Shown piece by piece: positions 1-8,731 of a stretch of DNA of 20,400 bases; within the stretch, counting starts at the first letter, position 1, and every line of letters starts with the position of its first letter. Source of the DNA: a virus; the IMG/VR virus record IMGVR_UViG_3300032087_001530, positions 1-20,400 of that record; one strand, written 5' to 3'. The notes under the pieces are model-generated. The model saw only the letters and a list, made by a program, of their open reading frames with translations, searched no databases and had not been told where the DNA came from. Both the position numbers and the translations under genes were made by a program.

Positions 1-153
1 TGTAACAGGGTCTAAATGGTTTACAATATAGTGCTGTACATCTGTTAGTGATGTCTTTTTGGTAGTACCCGTTTGCACTAAAGGTATATCTTCGCTACCT
101 GTAATGTTAGCTGCTGTTATTGCTGTTAATTGTGATATTTTTTTATCAGCCAT
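1..153 (-). CDS. Partial phage structural protein (tail fibre-type N-terminus), cut by window edge
   Basis: The first 51 codons are present and the rest runs off the left edge. The ATG at 153-151 overlaps the TAA of the upstream gene (TAATG), as at other junctions here. The protein begins MADKKISQLTAITAANITG and continues with SEDIPLVQTGTTKKTSLTDV. This 'KKISxLxxxT...D.lplvq.gtTkk.sl.dv' pattern is familiar from the N-termini of many phage tail fibre, head-decoration and other oligomeric virion proteins, where it precedes a beta-structured shaft. That assignment is inference from the pattern. The virion role fits the neighbouring protease and tape-measure genes. The product cannot be named without the missing part. 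Confidence 0.7.
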   Translation of the reverse strand, partial: MADKKISQLTAITAANITGSEDIPLVQTGTTKKTSLTDVQHYIVNHLDPVT

Positions 154-356
154 TATTGATATAATTTACTGTTATCTTCTTGTATGAATTTTTCTCCTTC
201 TTCTGTATATAGAAAAAACAAACTTCTTGTAATATTGCCTATCCCTTGTGCTTGGAAACTTCCATCACAACACTTTCTGCTGTATGTTCCGTCAGGGCAT
301 AAACAACCTCTTTTTCCGTTTTTAGGGCTTGGTGCGTATTGTTCGTAATCTCTCAT
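153..356 (-). CDS. Small Cys-rich phage protein (CLC/CC motif), function unknown
   Basis: This is a 67-residue protein whose ATG (356-354) overlaps the TGA of the protease gene (ATGA) and whose TAA overlaps the next ATG, so it sits in a coupled structural operon. Residues about 17-33 carry a compact cysteine group (GCLCPDG, then KCCDGS), a spacing that could bind a metal ion or form disulfides. The C-terminal half is polar and ends in a short acidic stretch. I have an impression of similar small CLCPDG...CCDG proteins beside head and tail genes in Bacteroidetes phages, but no function is known to me. Its position after the protease suggests a virion or assembly role, which is inference only. 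Confidence 0.75.
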   Translation of the reverse strand: MRDYEQYAPSPKNGKRGCLCPDGTYSRKCCDGSFQAQGIGNITRSLFFLYTEEGEKFIQEDNSKLYQ

Positions 357-1360
357 TTAATAGGAACGCAATTAGGTACACGTCTACCGTTTTTCATTTT
401 AAACCCTATCATCTCATATCCTGCTTGACAAGGCTTCTTTAAATCAGCCTCTAACAAGTCTAATTCTCTTAACTTACTACCTGCCCATCTAAGTCCTGCT
501 TTACCACCCCACAATAAGTAAGAAATAGTACCACAGGCTTCGCTGTTTCCTTCATCGTAATATTCTTGCGCCCTACTTAGGTAGCTGAACATTCTCTTGA
601 TAGTTTCCACAGTTACAGGTTTCTTTTGTGCAAGTTGTTTCGCACGGACTTTTCCTACTTGTGTTGCGCATTTGTTGTTTACTTTTTCGTTTAATTCTAT
701 TCCTCTTTTTGCATTGTTGCTTACCGCATCAGGATAGTCTGTATAAGATTCTAGTTCTTCTCCTGATAGTATCATTTTAAGTTCTTCGACAAGAAAATCT
801 TCTTCCGCTTGTTCCCAAGCTGATAGGTTGTTAGGCTCGTTTGGTCTTTCTAACTTGTCAGCAAAATAGCCCTCAATGCTAAATCCTTTTACTTTTCCTG
901 TCTTGACGTAGTTTTCCCAAACATCATCGTTTAGGACTTTCATTGATAACATCCAAGTACCTAATGGCATATCCATACCATAAAACCTAGACTTGTCTTT
1001 GTCTTTATCTTCTACAATCCAAGACTCAACCGCTACTAAGCCCTCTAAAGGCATTTGGTGTTCTAGGGTTGATTTATTATGGTTGCCACGAATAAAAAAC
1101 AACTCACTTGCTTTGCGTACTGTATCTCTTGAAAAATATATGTAGTATTCGTTATCTTCGTTTCTTCTGTAAATAGGTTTGTTGGGAATAAGAGCAGCAC
1201 CCATCAGGATACGCTTCTCTTTGTTCACTTCTGCAAACTTAAACTCTTGGTTTTTTAATGCTACGAAGTCTTCTTCAATTGCAGGGTTCTCTACGATAGA
1301 TACCGCTTCAATTCCCGAAACATCATCATTTTCATCTATAAAAAGTTCTATAATGTCCAT
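353..1360 (-). CDS. Putative prohead serine protease, XkdF-like, with C-terminal extension
   Basis: This 335-residue protein has three parts. Residues about 50-170 resemble the XkdF-type phage serine protease (peptidase S78_2 group): an N-terminal 'SIVENPAIEEDF' stretch typical of this family, a candidate catalytic His101 (STLEHQ) and a candidate Ser161 in KGFSIEGYF. Residues about 208-300 (YPDAVSNNAKRG, CATQVGKVRA, TIKRMFSYLSRA, ACGTISYLLWGG) form a separate helical module that recurs in phage structural proteins. The last 25 residues end in a GYEMIGFKMKNGRRVPNCVP-type tail. The family cleaves scaffold and capsid precursors during head maturation. It starts 29 bases after the tape-measure stop. 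A head protease directly after the tape measure is unusual; portal and capsid genes are not in the window. Confidence 0.8.
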   Translation of the reverse strand: MDIIELFIDENDDVSGIEAVSIVENPAIEEDFVALKNQEFKFAEVNKEKRILMGAALIPNKPIYRRNEDNEYYIYFSRDTVRKASELFFIRGNHNKSTLEHQMPLEGLVAVESWIVEDKDKDKSRFYGMDMPLGTWMLSMKVLNDDVWENYVKTGKVKGFSIEGYFADKLERPNEPNNLSAWEQAEEDFLVEELKMILSGEELESYTDYPDAVSNNAKRGIELNEKVNNKCATQVGKVRAKQLAQKKPVTVETIKRMFSYLSRAQEYYDEGNSEACGTISYLLWGGKAGLRWAGSKLRELDLLEADLKKPCQAGYEMIGFKMKNGRRVPNCVPIK

Positions 1361-1389
1361 ATATGTACAATAATATTTAAGGTTTTTTG

Positions 1390-2982
1390 TTATCCTATTG
1401 ATGCGCTTTCTACAATATTTCTGTCTAGTGCTTGTGCGTTTGTTACTTCATTACTTACAACAAAGGCTTTTACAGGTTGTTGTTCTTTTTCCCCTATTGC
1501 TTGTGCTAATTGATTTTCAGGTGCTGCACCTACTACATTAAATGCAGGTGCTTGTGAAGCAACTTGTGTTCTTGGTGCTGATATTCCACCGCCACCCGAT
1601 ACGCCAAACTTAGAAGTAGAACTTTTAGCTGCACCTACCGCTGACTTAATAGAAGCAAAGATACCTGCTGCTTGAGCTGCAAACCCAATAATTAAAGGTA
1701 TGTTGGCAGGAAATGGTGCTGCAGAAGCTGACTTCATAGAACCTGCTGATGCATCAACTGCTGCCTCCGCTGCTTTTCCTGTTATTTTTGCAAGTGTAGC
1801 TTTTGCGTTTGCTATTTGTTCTTTTACTAACATTGCTTGTTTTGCAATAAATACCGCTTTACCTATTGCTGATTCTTGCCCTGCTGCATCTACAATAGCA
1901 TCAAGGTTGTCTTTAATGCCTTGTCTTTCTTCCTCTCTTTGTTCTTTTTTCTTTTCAAAATTTTCATCTTCTAAATCCTTTCTTTCACGTTCAAGTGAAT
2001 TTATGTTCATTAATTGCTCTGACCTAAACCCTTCTATTTGTGCTAAGATACCTTCACGTTCTGCACGTGCTTCAAGTAATGCTATTTGATTTTCATCGTT
2101 CTTGTTTTTGTCGTACTGTGCTTGTGCTGCTGCTATTACTGCATCTGCATTAGCCAACATTAACCTTTCTTGTTCGTTTAGTACTTCTGCAAGTTTGTTG
2201 TTAGCTTCAATACGCTCATCAATAGTCTTGCTTTCATCATCTCTGATTTGACGTAACTTTTCAGCCTCCCTATCCTTTTGCTCTAAGATGATTCTATTTT
2301 GTGCAATACTAAGTTCTGCTGTTTTTTGTAACTCTACATTTTCCTTTGCAGCTTGGAAAGTGCTTTTTGCGTATTCAGTTACAGACTTAGTTACACTTTT
2401 TACAGTTTCAACTGTTTTATCAAAACTATCATCTACACCTGTAACAACATCCACCAACTGTTTACCTGCTTCTCTAGCAGTATCTGCTGCCCCTGCAAAA
2501 TCACCCTTAAAGAATTTAAGTGCTGCTTGACCGAATAAACCAAGTGCTTCTACACCTTCACGTATTCTAACTATAAAGCCTTCTACTAATGCTTTTCTAA
2601 AATCAAAAATAGCTTGTACAGGGTCGCTAAAAATACCCTTGAAGTAGTCTATAACAGTTCCTACGTTTCTATCCAAGAAATTGAATAGGTCATTAAAGGC
2701 TAAAGATAGACCCTCTGTTGCAATAGCAAATGCATCTGCAACCTTTTGGTTAGACTGAAATGTTTCTTTAAGTAAATCAAACGCTTTAGATATAGCTGCA
2801 ATACCTAAACCACCCTTAAATAAAGTAGAAATAGTGCCAAGTATCTTGTTGGTTTTCTTTGTTTCTTTACCTGCATTTTTTAAGCTATCTTCTAATCCCT
2901 CAACTTTCTTTGTTAGTGCCTGTATCTGTTGTACAGCATCTTTAGCGATAGCTTCTATTTCGATTGTTTTCTTTATCGACAT
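1390..2982 (-). CDS. Phage tail tape measure protein
   Basis: This 530-residue protein begins with a short coiled coil (residues about 10-45), followed by a glycine/alanine hydrophobic region (FKGGLGIAAISKAF) and helical amphipathic segments. A long charged coiled coil (about residues 215-385) is rich in Glu, Lys, Arg and Gln. Next come an Ala-rich hydrophobic stretch (about 390-465) and a Gly/Ser linker. The C-terminus contains PAFNVVGAAPENQLAQAIG and QQPVKAFVVSNEVTNAQ, which I recognise from Bacteroidetes phage tape-measure proteins. Tape measures set tail length. At roughly 1.5 angstrom per helical residue, 530 residues would suit a tail of about 80 nm (inference). The start overlaps the preceding 48-codon ORF by 10 bases. 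Confidence 0.78.
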   Translation of the reverse strand: MSIKKTIEIEAIAKDAVQQIQALTKKVEGLEDSLKNAGKETKKTNKILGTISTLFKGGLGIAAISKAFDLLKETFQSNQKVADAFAIATEGLSLAFNDLFNFLDRNVGTVIDYFKGIFSDPVQAIFDFRKALVEGFIVRIREGVEALGLFGQAALKFFKGDFAGAADTAREAGKQLVDVVTGVDDSFDKTVETVKSVTKSVTEYAKSTFQAAKENVELQKTAELSIAQNRIILEQKDREAEKLRQIRDDESKTIDERIEANNKLAEVLNEQERLMLANADAVIAAAQAQYDKNKNDENQIALLEARAEREGILAQIEGFRSEQLMNINSLERERKDLEDENFEKKKEQREEERQGIKDNLDAIVDAAGQESAIGKAVFIAKQAMLVKEQIANAKATLAKITGKAAEAAVDASAGSMKSASAAPFPANIPLIIGFAAQAAGIFASIKSAVGAAKSSTSKFGVSGGGGISAPRTQVASQAPAFNVVGAAPENQLAQAIGEKEQQPVKAFVVSNEVTNAQALDRNIVESASIG

Positions 2983-3119
2983 AACTCCGTTTTAAATTGT
3001 TTGTACGCTTCTTTTACTGATTCGGGATATTTATTTTTACCTAACGCAATATGTGTATATTGTCCTATTTCTTTTTCCCTTTTTGCTATTTCTAGCATTT
3101 CTATAATATTTTCTATCAT
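2973..3119 (-). CDS. Small protein (48 aa) between baseplate-like and tape measure genes
   Basis: This short ORF is supported by tight packing. Its ATG overlaps the TAA of the upstream 720-residue gene (TAATG), and its TAA lies 10 bases inside the tape-measure gene. The protein starts MIENIIEMLEIAKREKEIG and ends KQFKTELCR. It is charged and mostly helical with no membrane segment. I do not recognise a family. The place just before the tape measure is where many phages encode tail assembly helpers, so a tail-assembly role is possible. It is far shorter than known chaperones, so this is only a guess. Confidence 0.65.
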   Translation of the reverse strand: MIENIIEMLEIAKREKEIGQYTHIALGKNKYPESVKEAYKQFKTELCR

Positions 3120-5281
3120 TATATACTTAATGTGCCTGTATCTGCTGTTATGGTTGTAATATCGGCTGTTACAAAATCTGTATTAACTGACCTAGCAAGG
3201 TCTGTATCATTTACAGGAATATCGAAATCAGAAACTTCATTGATTAGTTCCAAATCACTTAACCCTGTTTCAAAGTTTGTCTTTAAACTATTTATCTTAT
3301 ACAAGTTGTTAAATACTACTATCTTATCCTGTAACTTTAGATTGAGTATCACCTTTAATGGTAAATAAGCCTTAAACTTGCTTAATCGTCTATTTATATT
3401 AAAAGTATCTACAATGTATTTTTTATAAAACGTATTAAATAAACTGTCTTTAAATATCTTACCCGTATATTCGTTTAGTTCAGCATTAAAGTTTATACTT
3501 TGTGATTCTGAAATTGGGTCGACTGAATTGCTAGGTATATGATAACTTGAAGTTGCCTCTTTGGTAGATGCAGTTTTTCTAACAGATATTGGTGTTCCTC
3601 CTGAAATTAAATGTGGATAAAACAACAATGGTTTTCCTAAATAAGAGTCTTGTTTGTCATCTACCGACCAACCCCATTGCACTGAAGTGTTTGCGTTATT
3701 GTCTCCTGCATCTAGTAACCTTTCAAATTTATGATGCTCAAATGGTAGTGTAATTTTATATGTACTACCTTCATAAATACCTTTATTGTCAAAGTGTGAA
3801 GTACCCCATTCAAGGTTGTTTAGTTCTTTGTGCTTTTTTGCAAAGAAACTGTCCGAACCTTTGTACTCTAATGTAATTTCGCTATAAGGCATAATAGCGT
3901 TTACTTCGCTAGTTGTTTTATCTAAGTACTTTGTTATATCGTATGATTGTGTACTGCTATCATAAAAGCTATCTAACGTTCTTACTATTATTGTATCTTC
4001 TTCTTGGTACGCTGTAAGGTTAAACATCTTAAATAACCCTGTAAGGAAGTCCATTACTTTTATTTCAGGAACTTGACTTGTTGTAATAATTTGTATATCT
4101 GTTCCTGTTGTTAAACTTGCAGTAGCTTGTGCTTGGTCTGAATTAGTTATCTTAATACCAAGAGCATAACTTATTCTAGTATGTTTAATTTGAAGTGTTG
4201 CCGAAAAGGTTGCACTATCTTCTGTTAGTAAGTGAACGGTGTAATGGTCTGTTCCGCTTTCAAAAACAAAATCATTACTAAACCCTACAAAAGACTTTGA
4301 ACCTGTATTGCCATCTTCTCTAAAATACGTTTCACCATTCTTTTTAATTATAAAGTCATAATTTACGGTTGAAGCTACATCTATTTTTACATTGATTCTT
4401 CTTTCTACTCTATTATCGTGGTTTATGTTTTTAAATCCGAATCTTGTAAATGTTTCCGCTGCTCTCCTATGTGAAAAAGTTATATTTGAAAAGTTGTTGA
4501 ACTGTACTTCTCTTTTAGTTTCGTTTTCTTCTAATATGCCACCTTTCTTGCGGTGCATCCACATATATAAATTATAAAACGTTTCGTTTGTTTTATTAAA
4601 GAAGTCATCACTAAATTTAAGGTTGTACTCCCTTTCTATTGCTCTAATAATAGCGTAAACCCTTAATGCAGGTTTTAGTTCTTCATAGTAAACACCTTTT
4701 GCTGTACTTCCATTGTGTAAGTTTCCCGAAAGTGCTTCATCTTCTGCACTATTGTAATACAACCTTTGTGTGTGTGTAATTAATGGTACTAATATTGCGC
4801 CCGTAAATATTTCCCCATTTGTGAAAATGGTTCTTGCGGATTGCATCAGATTTATTATAGATTGAGCATCGTATTGAATATTAAATTCAGTTAGCAAAGA
4901 AAGGTTGTCTAACTTATCTTCACCTATTACGTCTTTTAAATTTACCGCTTTGCCGAAAAAAGTAAGCCTATAATTTACAGGCTGATTGTTTGACATTTGC
5001 ACCCCCTCTAATTTAACCTTACCTTTCTTAAATGGCTTATAGTTAATTAGTAGTTCAGAATCCTTTTTGTTTCTTGCATCAAATCCTACTATGTCAGCAT
5101 TGTAAAAGTGCTTAAATATCTTGTTGTTTGTTTTAGATGCAGGTACATTAAACGTTTGTGTAAAGTCGGTAAATATCTTTTGTATATCCTTTACGTTTTG
5201 TAACGTCTGTGTTAAGGTAATACTTTCGTTGTCGTGCAACTCTACTTGTTCGCCTTCTATGTATAATTGTAGCTCTAACAT
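3119..5281 (-). CDS. Large phage tail/baseplate-like structural protein
   Basis: The protein has 720 residues and a start overlapping the stop of the gene before it (TAATG at 5281). The N-terminus (MLELQLYIEGEQVELHDNE, then FTDFTQTFNVPASKTNNKIF) is a pattern I associate with a conserved large virion protein of Bacteroidetes phages. The middle has beta-rich segments, then PEIKVMDFLTGLFKMFNLTA and DSFYDSSTQSYDITKYLD at about residues 425-475, which resemble the hub or tail-tip proteins of long-tailed phages. The C-terminal part (LQDKIVVFNNLYKINSLKTN) fits a ring-forming fold. No enzymatic motif is visible. Its place between another baseplate-like gene and the tape measure supports a distal tail or baseplate hub role, which is inference. 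Confidence 0.72.
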   Translation of the reverse strand: MLELQLYIEGEQVELHDNESITLTQTLQNVKDIQKIFTDFTQTFNVPASKTNNKIFKHFYNADIVGFDARNKKDSELLINYKPFKKGKVKLEGVQMSNNQPVNYRLTFFGKAVNLKDVIGEDKLDNLSLLTEFNIQYDAQSIINLMQSARTIFTNGEIFTGAILVPLITHTQRLYYNSAEDEALSGNLHNGSTAKGVYYEELKPALRVYAIIRAIEREYNLKFSDDFFNKTNETFYNLYMWMHRKKGGILEENETKREVQFNNFSNITFSHRRAAETFTRFGFKNINHDNRVERRINVKIDVASTVNYDFIIKKNGETYFREDGNTGSKSFVGFSNDFVFESGTDHYTVHLLTEDSATFSATLQIKHTRISYALGIKITNSDQAQATASLTTGTDIQIITTSQVPEIKVMDFLTGLFKMFNLTAYQEEDTIIVRTLDSFYDSSTQSYDITKYLDKTTSEVNAIMPYSEITLEYKGSDSFFAKKHKELNNLEWGTSHFDNKGIYEGSTYKITLPFEHHKFERLLDAGDNNANTSVQWGWSVDDKQDSYLGKPLLFYPHLISGGTPISVRKTASTKEATSSYHIPSNSVDPISESQSINFNAELNEYTGKIFKDSLFNTFYKKYIVDTFNINRRLSKFKAYLPLKVILNLKLQDKIVVFNNLYKINSLKTNFETGLSDLELINEVSDFDIPVNDTDLARSVNTDFVTADITTITADTGTLSI

Positions 5282-6270
5282 TAGCGTACATTGTTTATCT
5301 TGTTAAATGCAAAATCGAATCCTACCGTGTGATTTATTAGCTTGTCGTTTAAACTTGTTTTAAAGGTCATAGATTTGCTTTTAGGAATAATAGGTAGTGT
5401 TTGTCCATTCCATCTTATCCAAGCATTCTCTGACAAGAAAAGTTCTTCTATTGCACTATTAAAGTCTTCCTTAACAAATCCTGTATTAAGTGATATTGAT
5501 GTAACAGCGTTTACATTATATCTTTGTCTTTGACCGTCGTAGGTGTTATAATCTACCGCTGATGCATTGATATTATTACGCTTGTATATTTCATCTTCAA
5601 CGTTAAAACTTTCCGTTGTCTTTTTAAAGAAATATAAATCTTGATAAGCCCCGTATTTATTTACAAACGTTACCTTATAGGGTGTAAATTTAGGCTCACA
5701 TATATTGTTTACTGTAACCGTCTTTAGAAGCGTAGCATCATCCGTATCGTAAACTTGTATTGTAGAACTGTCAGCAGGAATAGTAATGTACTGTATTTTT
5801 TGATTACTGTTTCCGTTGTCTGTTATTTCTGTATCAACGCTATCTATTGTAACCTTGCCAACACCCTCTGCAAATATTGGGAACTTACCTTCAGTGCTTT
5901 CGGGTAGGTATATATTATTTGTCGTTAAAAGTGCGTTAGTAGATAACTGTGGGTTTATATCATCCTCAAATTCCCCAAATCCATCAAACGCTAAATAGTT
6001 TGTTATAGTAGTTGATTCGCTTTCGTATAAAACACCCGTTGCTTCTTCAAAGTGTCTTGCCACAATTGTTACCCAAATGGTCGTGCTATTGTAATCATCG
6101 TTAAATGTTACATCTAGGTAATCACGAACTAATTGCGCTACTTCAAGAACAATATTACTTTGAATAGAGATTCTATCCTTAGATAATGTGTATTTTAAAT
6201 CTCCATTACTATATGAGCCTACTGTACCCGTATATATATATATTTCTAAATCTACTTTTTGTAATGCCAT
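5281..6270 (-). CDS. Phage structural protein, distal tail/baseplate type
   Basis: This 329-residue protein is beta-rich, without signal peptide or membrane segments. The N-terminus (MALQKVDLEIYIYTGTVG, DLKYTLSKDRI, LVRDYLDVTFNDDY) is followed by a Cys near residue 190 and a phrase, YKVTFVNKYGAYQDLYFFKK, that I recall from companion proteins of the preceding family in Bacteroidetes phages. The C-terminal NHTVGFDFAFNKINNVR fits a beta sandwich end. It starts 9 bases after the stop of the adhesin gene; the ATG at 6270 is preceded by an A-rich run rather than a Shine-Dalgarno sequence. It most likely belongs to the tail tip with its 720-residue neighbour. Exact function is unknown. Confidence 0.68.
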   Translation of the reverse strand: MALQKVDLEIYIYTGTVGSYSNGDLKYTLSKDRISIQSNIVLEVAQLVRDYLDVTFNDDYNSTTIWVTIVARHFEEATGVLYESESTTITNYLAFDGFGEFEDDINPQLSTNALLTTNNIYLPESTEGKFPIFAEGVGKVTIDSVDTEITDNGNSNQKIQYITIPADSSTIQVYDTDDATLLKTVTVNNICEPKFTPYKVTFVNKYGAYQDLYFFKKTTESFNVEDEIYKRNNINASAVDYNTYDGQRQRYNVNAVTSISLNTGFVKEDFNSAIEELFLSENAWIRWNGQTLPIIPKSKSMTFKTSLNDKLINHTVGFDFAFNKINNVR

Positions 6271-6279
6271 ATCTTTTTT

Positions 6280-7779
6280 TTATATAAGTGTAAAATCCCC
6301 TTCACTTGAAACCGTACAATTATCTTGTGCCACTTGTTGAACAACACCAAAGTCATCAATTCGTATAACGTTAAATGTTGCACCTATGTTACCCACTAAG
6401 CCTGTTATTGAGTCGCTAACACCGAACCACTTTTGACCCCCTGCAAATGGACTACCATTAAAACATAATATTTTCCCAATCCAATCAGAAAGATTAGAAA
6501 ATGATATACCTGCACCTACAAGTTGCACTCTAGTTTCGTGGGTTAGTCCACAAAATCCATCAGAAGTAGATTGACCATTTTGGGTTATATATACGTTTAT
6601 TCCTGTTCCACAAGGGTTATCGTCAGGTGGTTGTGTGGTGTTAAACTCACAAGGTCCAATGTTTGCACCCCCTGAATTACTATAACCTGTCGAAGGTGGC
6701 TGAATGGTTAAATAAATAATTCTTGCTGTATTAGTACTAACAGGGTCAAATTGTTGTGGTGTCCAACTAACTAACGTACCGTGTGATATTGTCGGTGGTG
6801 CTATATTACCGCTTGGACTTATAAACCCTCCCTGAAAAGGCTTTGCATCATCACAACCAAAAGTAGGTAATCCCGTATCATTTGTTTGACTATAATCCAC
6901 GTTACAGTTAATAGTAGCACCTACTGAATAATTACTGTATCCCTGTGGTATATATATTTCGTATGTTATTGTTTTTGTTACAGGGCTTCCTCCTGTATTA
7001 GCACCTACGTTATAAGGCAACGTTAAAGCACTACTATTGTATCTTATTTCTTTGATGCCTCCACTTATTAAAATTTGCGATAAGTGTAAAGTACCGTCTT
7101 GGTCTATTCCTCCCGTTGTAGGGTTAATTAAACCTGCCGTATCGCAATCGTATGCTTCGGTACAAGGTGTGCTAAATGTAAAAGCGTTTGATACATCAGT
7201 ACAAGTATCATTTGCATTTTTTGCAACTACTCTAAACGTGGCACTCAAACAGTTTACATTGCTACTTATTGTGAGTGTGTCTCCTGAAACGCTATGTGCT
7301 ATCCCTGCATCTCCCTGTCTATTGACTGAGTAACTACTTATAGCTGCACCACTTCCTGCGGTAAAGTAAGTTGTTAAATCTATTGTGGTACTTGTGCTAT
7401 CTGTAACATTTGGTATTGTACCTGAAAAGGTTGGACAATTAGTGTTTTGTGCAGGGTCTTCTTGGGCTGTTTGACTTGGTTGGTCTGCTGTAACACTACA
7501 AATAAAAGTACCATCCGAAGCGTTAGTATATCCACTTGGTATCTGTAATGTATATGATACGGTTCTACTTATAGGGCTACCTGTGGTGTTTTCTGCAAAA
7601 CTTGTGTCTGTTTGGTCAATTATTGTACCGTGTCTAGGTGAAGGAACTGTTATAAGACCTGCACTCGATACTGCGAAGTTTTGTAAGTCTGCTGTATTAC
7701 AGTCGTATGCACCTAAAGCAGGTGTAGGTTCTACAAACTCTAAAAAGAATGGACTACGTGCGTTTATTTTTGTACTCAT
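6280..7779 (-). CDS. Cys-rich repeat protein, putative tail adhesin
   Basis: This 499-residue protein contains three related modules. They begin near residues 24 (AYDCNTADLQ), 209 (AYDCDTAGLI) and 308 (FGCDDAKPF), and end in a shared core: TLQIPSGYTNASDGTFIC, EIYIPQGYSNYSVGATINC and TIQPPSTGYSNSGGANIGPC. Modules one and three also share an HGT turn (RHGTIID, SHGTLVS). Residues about 115-205 look like a separate Ig- or cadherin-like domain (TIDLTTYFTAGSG, GDTLTISSN). Fourteen cysteines are spread along the chain, which is high for a phage protein. The composition (Thr, Ser, Asn, Gly) fits a surface-exposed adhesin or decorated tail protein. Its gene overlaps the gp10-like gene by ATGA. A receptor-binding role is inference; a major tail protein with Ig-like additions is the alternative. 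Confidence 0.65.
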   Translation of the reverse strand: MSTKINARSPFFLEFVEPTPALGAYDCNTADLQNFAVSSAGLITVPSPRHGTIIDQTDTSFAENTTGSPISRTVSYTLQIPSGYTNASDGTFICSVTADQPSQTAQEDPAQNTNCPTFSGTIPNVTDSTSTTIDLTTYFTAGSGAAISSYSVNRQGDAGIAHSVSGDTLTISSNVNCLSATFRVVAKNANDTCTDVSNAFTFSTPCTEAYDCDTAGLINPTTGGIDQDGTLHLSQILISGGIKEIRYNSSALTLPYNVGANTGGSPVTKTITYEIYIPQGYSNYSVGATINCNVDYSQTNDTGLPTFGCDDAKPFQGGFISPSGNIAPPTISHGTLVSWTPQQFDPVSTNTARIIYLTIQPPSTGYSNSGGANIGPCEFNTTQPPDDNPCGTGINVYITQNGQSTSDGFCGLTHETRVQLVGAGISFSNLSDWIGKILCFNGSPFAGGQKWFGVSDSITGLVGNIGATFNVIRIDDFGVVQQVAQDNCTVSSEGDFTLI

Positions 7780-8282
7780 TTTTTAAGTGTAAATTCTAAT
7801 AATTCTTCTATGTCTAAACCGTATGCTTCTATAATTTCATCGGGTAACTTTTTAAACCCTTGCTCAAATGGCTTTGTAAAAAACAGACTCGGTTTAATAC
7901 CTTTCTCAAATATGCTTCTTTGTATCAAAAACGACATACTTTGATAAGACATAAACTTTCCTTTCTTATCCCTAAATTGGAATCTTCGTTTGCTTATCCA
8001 TTCTTCTAGTGTTTTGCGTGGTGGTCTTTTAGAGGTGTAACTAAATGGTGTGTTGTACTTCTTCTTCGTACCGCTCACACCTTTGTCCTGATACACCCCA
8101 TAATCTTCCATACTAAAAGATAAACTAAAACTATTAGGATTAACTTTAACCTCTCCATCAATACTTTTATATAGTTTACCATTTACGTTCTTTCTACCCT
8201 TGCTTAATCTACTACGTGATTGCTGTATCACAAACTTCTTGAAGTTGTTTAGTGCTTGATATGTATATCCTTTCGTTAACAT
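7776..8282 (-). CDS. HK97 gp10-like head-tail connector/tail completion protein
   Basis: This 168-residue basic protein has the hallmark of the HK97-gp10-like family: a helical N-terminus, a beta stretch (FSLSFSMEDYGVYQDKGVSG, residues 52-71) in which 'Y..y.dkG.sG' is the recurring family signature, and a basic central region (TSKRPPRKTLEEWISKRR). A helical C-terminus with RSIFEKGIKPSLFF follows, where a GIkp.pFf phrase is also typical. Members sit at the head-tail joint or help complete the tail. The ATG overlaps the previous stop by 7 bases and its stop overlaps the adhesin start by ATGA, so it is co-translated within the virion operon. Confidence 0.72.
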   Translation of the reverse strand: MLTKGYTYQALNNFKKFVIQQSRSRLSKGRKNVNGKLYKSIDGEVKVNPNSFSLSFSMEDYGVYQDKGVSGTKKKYNTPFSYTSKRPPRKTLEEWISKRRFQFRDKKGKFMSYQSMSFLIQRSIFEKGIKPSLFFTKPFEQGFKKLPDEIIEAYGLDIEELLEFTLKK

Positions 8283-8731
8283 ATAGTCATATCGTTTTCT
8301 ACTACTACGTCAAAAGTAGCTACCCATCCCGCTAACTTGTTTTCAAATCTATCTACAAATGGCTCACAACCTACTGCACCAATTACTTGATACTTGTCTG
8401 TATATACATCACCTCTTTGTAAGATTGATATTAGTCTATTTAGTATTGCTAATTGTGTATTAAGTACGTCTTGCTCGTTATCGTTTCCTACAAAATCATC
8501 TTCTGTTTCTTCTTTCGATTCATCTACCACATCCATTGCAAGAACGCTAATATTAAATGTAAGCGTATTGTTTGCTACATTACAATTATTCACAATGATG
8601 TGAGACAAAGGAAATATAGTTTGTTTGTTTAAATCCACGTCATCAAGACTTCCATAAGTAACCGTGTTTACAAATGGCTCTGCACTTAGCGTGTCCTTTA
8701 TCTTATCTGTTACATTGTAGAAACCTGTCAT
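8276..8731 (-). CDS. Putative neck/tail terminator protein
   Basis: This 151-residue protein starts at an ATG overlapping the stop of the -1 frame of the chaperone-like gene (ATGA at 8731-8728). It has an alpha/beta layout: an N-terminal helix (FYNVTDKIKDTL), beta strands around residues 40-65 (HIIVNNCNV, LTFNISVLAMDVV), an acidic loop (ESKEETEDDFVGNDNEQD), a helix (LNTQLAILNRLISILQRGD) and final strands (WVATFDVVVENDMTIC). This order fits small tail-terminator and neck proteins of long-tailed phages, and it lies next to the gp10-like gene, the usual partner. I recognise no catalytic motif. Identity is inferred from architecture and position. Confidence 0.6.
   Translation of the reverse strand: MTGFYNVTDKIKDTLSAEPFVNTVTYGSLDDVDLNKQTIFPLSHIIVNNCNVANNTLTFNISVLAMDVVDESKEETEDDFVGNDNEQDVLNTQLAILNRLISILQRGDVYTDKYQVIGAVGCEPFVDRFENKLAGWVATFDVVVENDMTIC

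Noticed and set aside
1700-2089. Plus-strand open frame of 129 codons inside the tape measure gene
   Set aside because: It is the reverse reading of an Ala/Glu/Lys-rich coiled coil, which gives an artificial Ser/Ala/Phe-rich sequence; no gene is otherwise on the plus strand.
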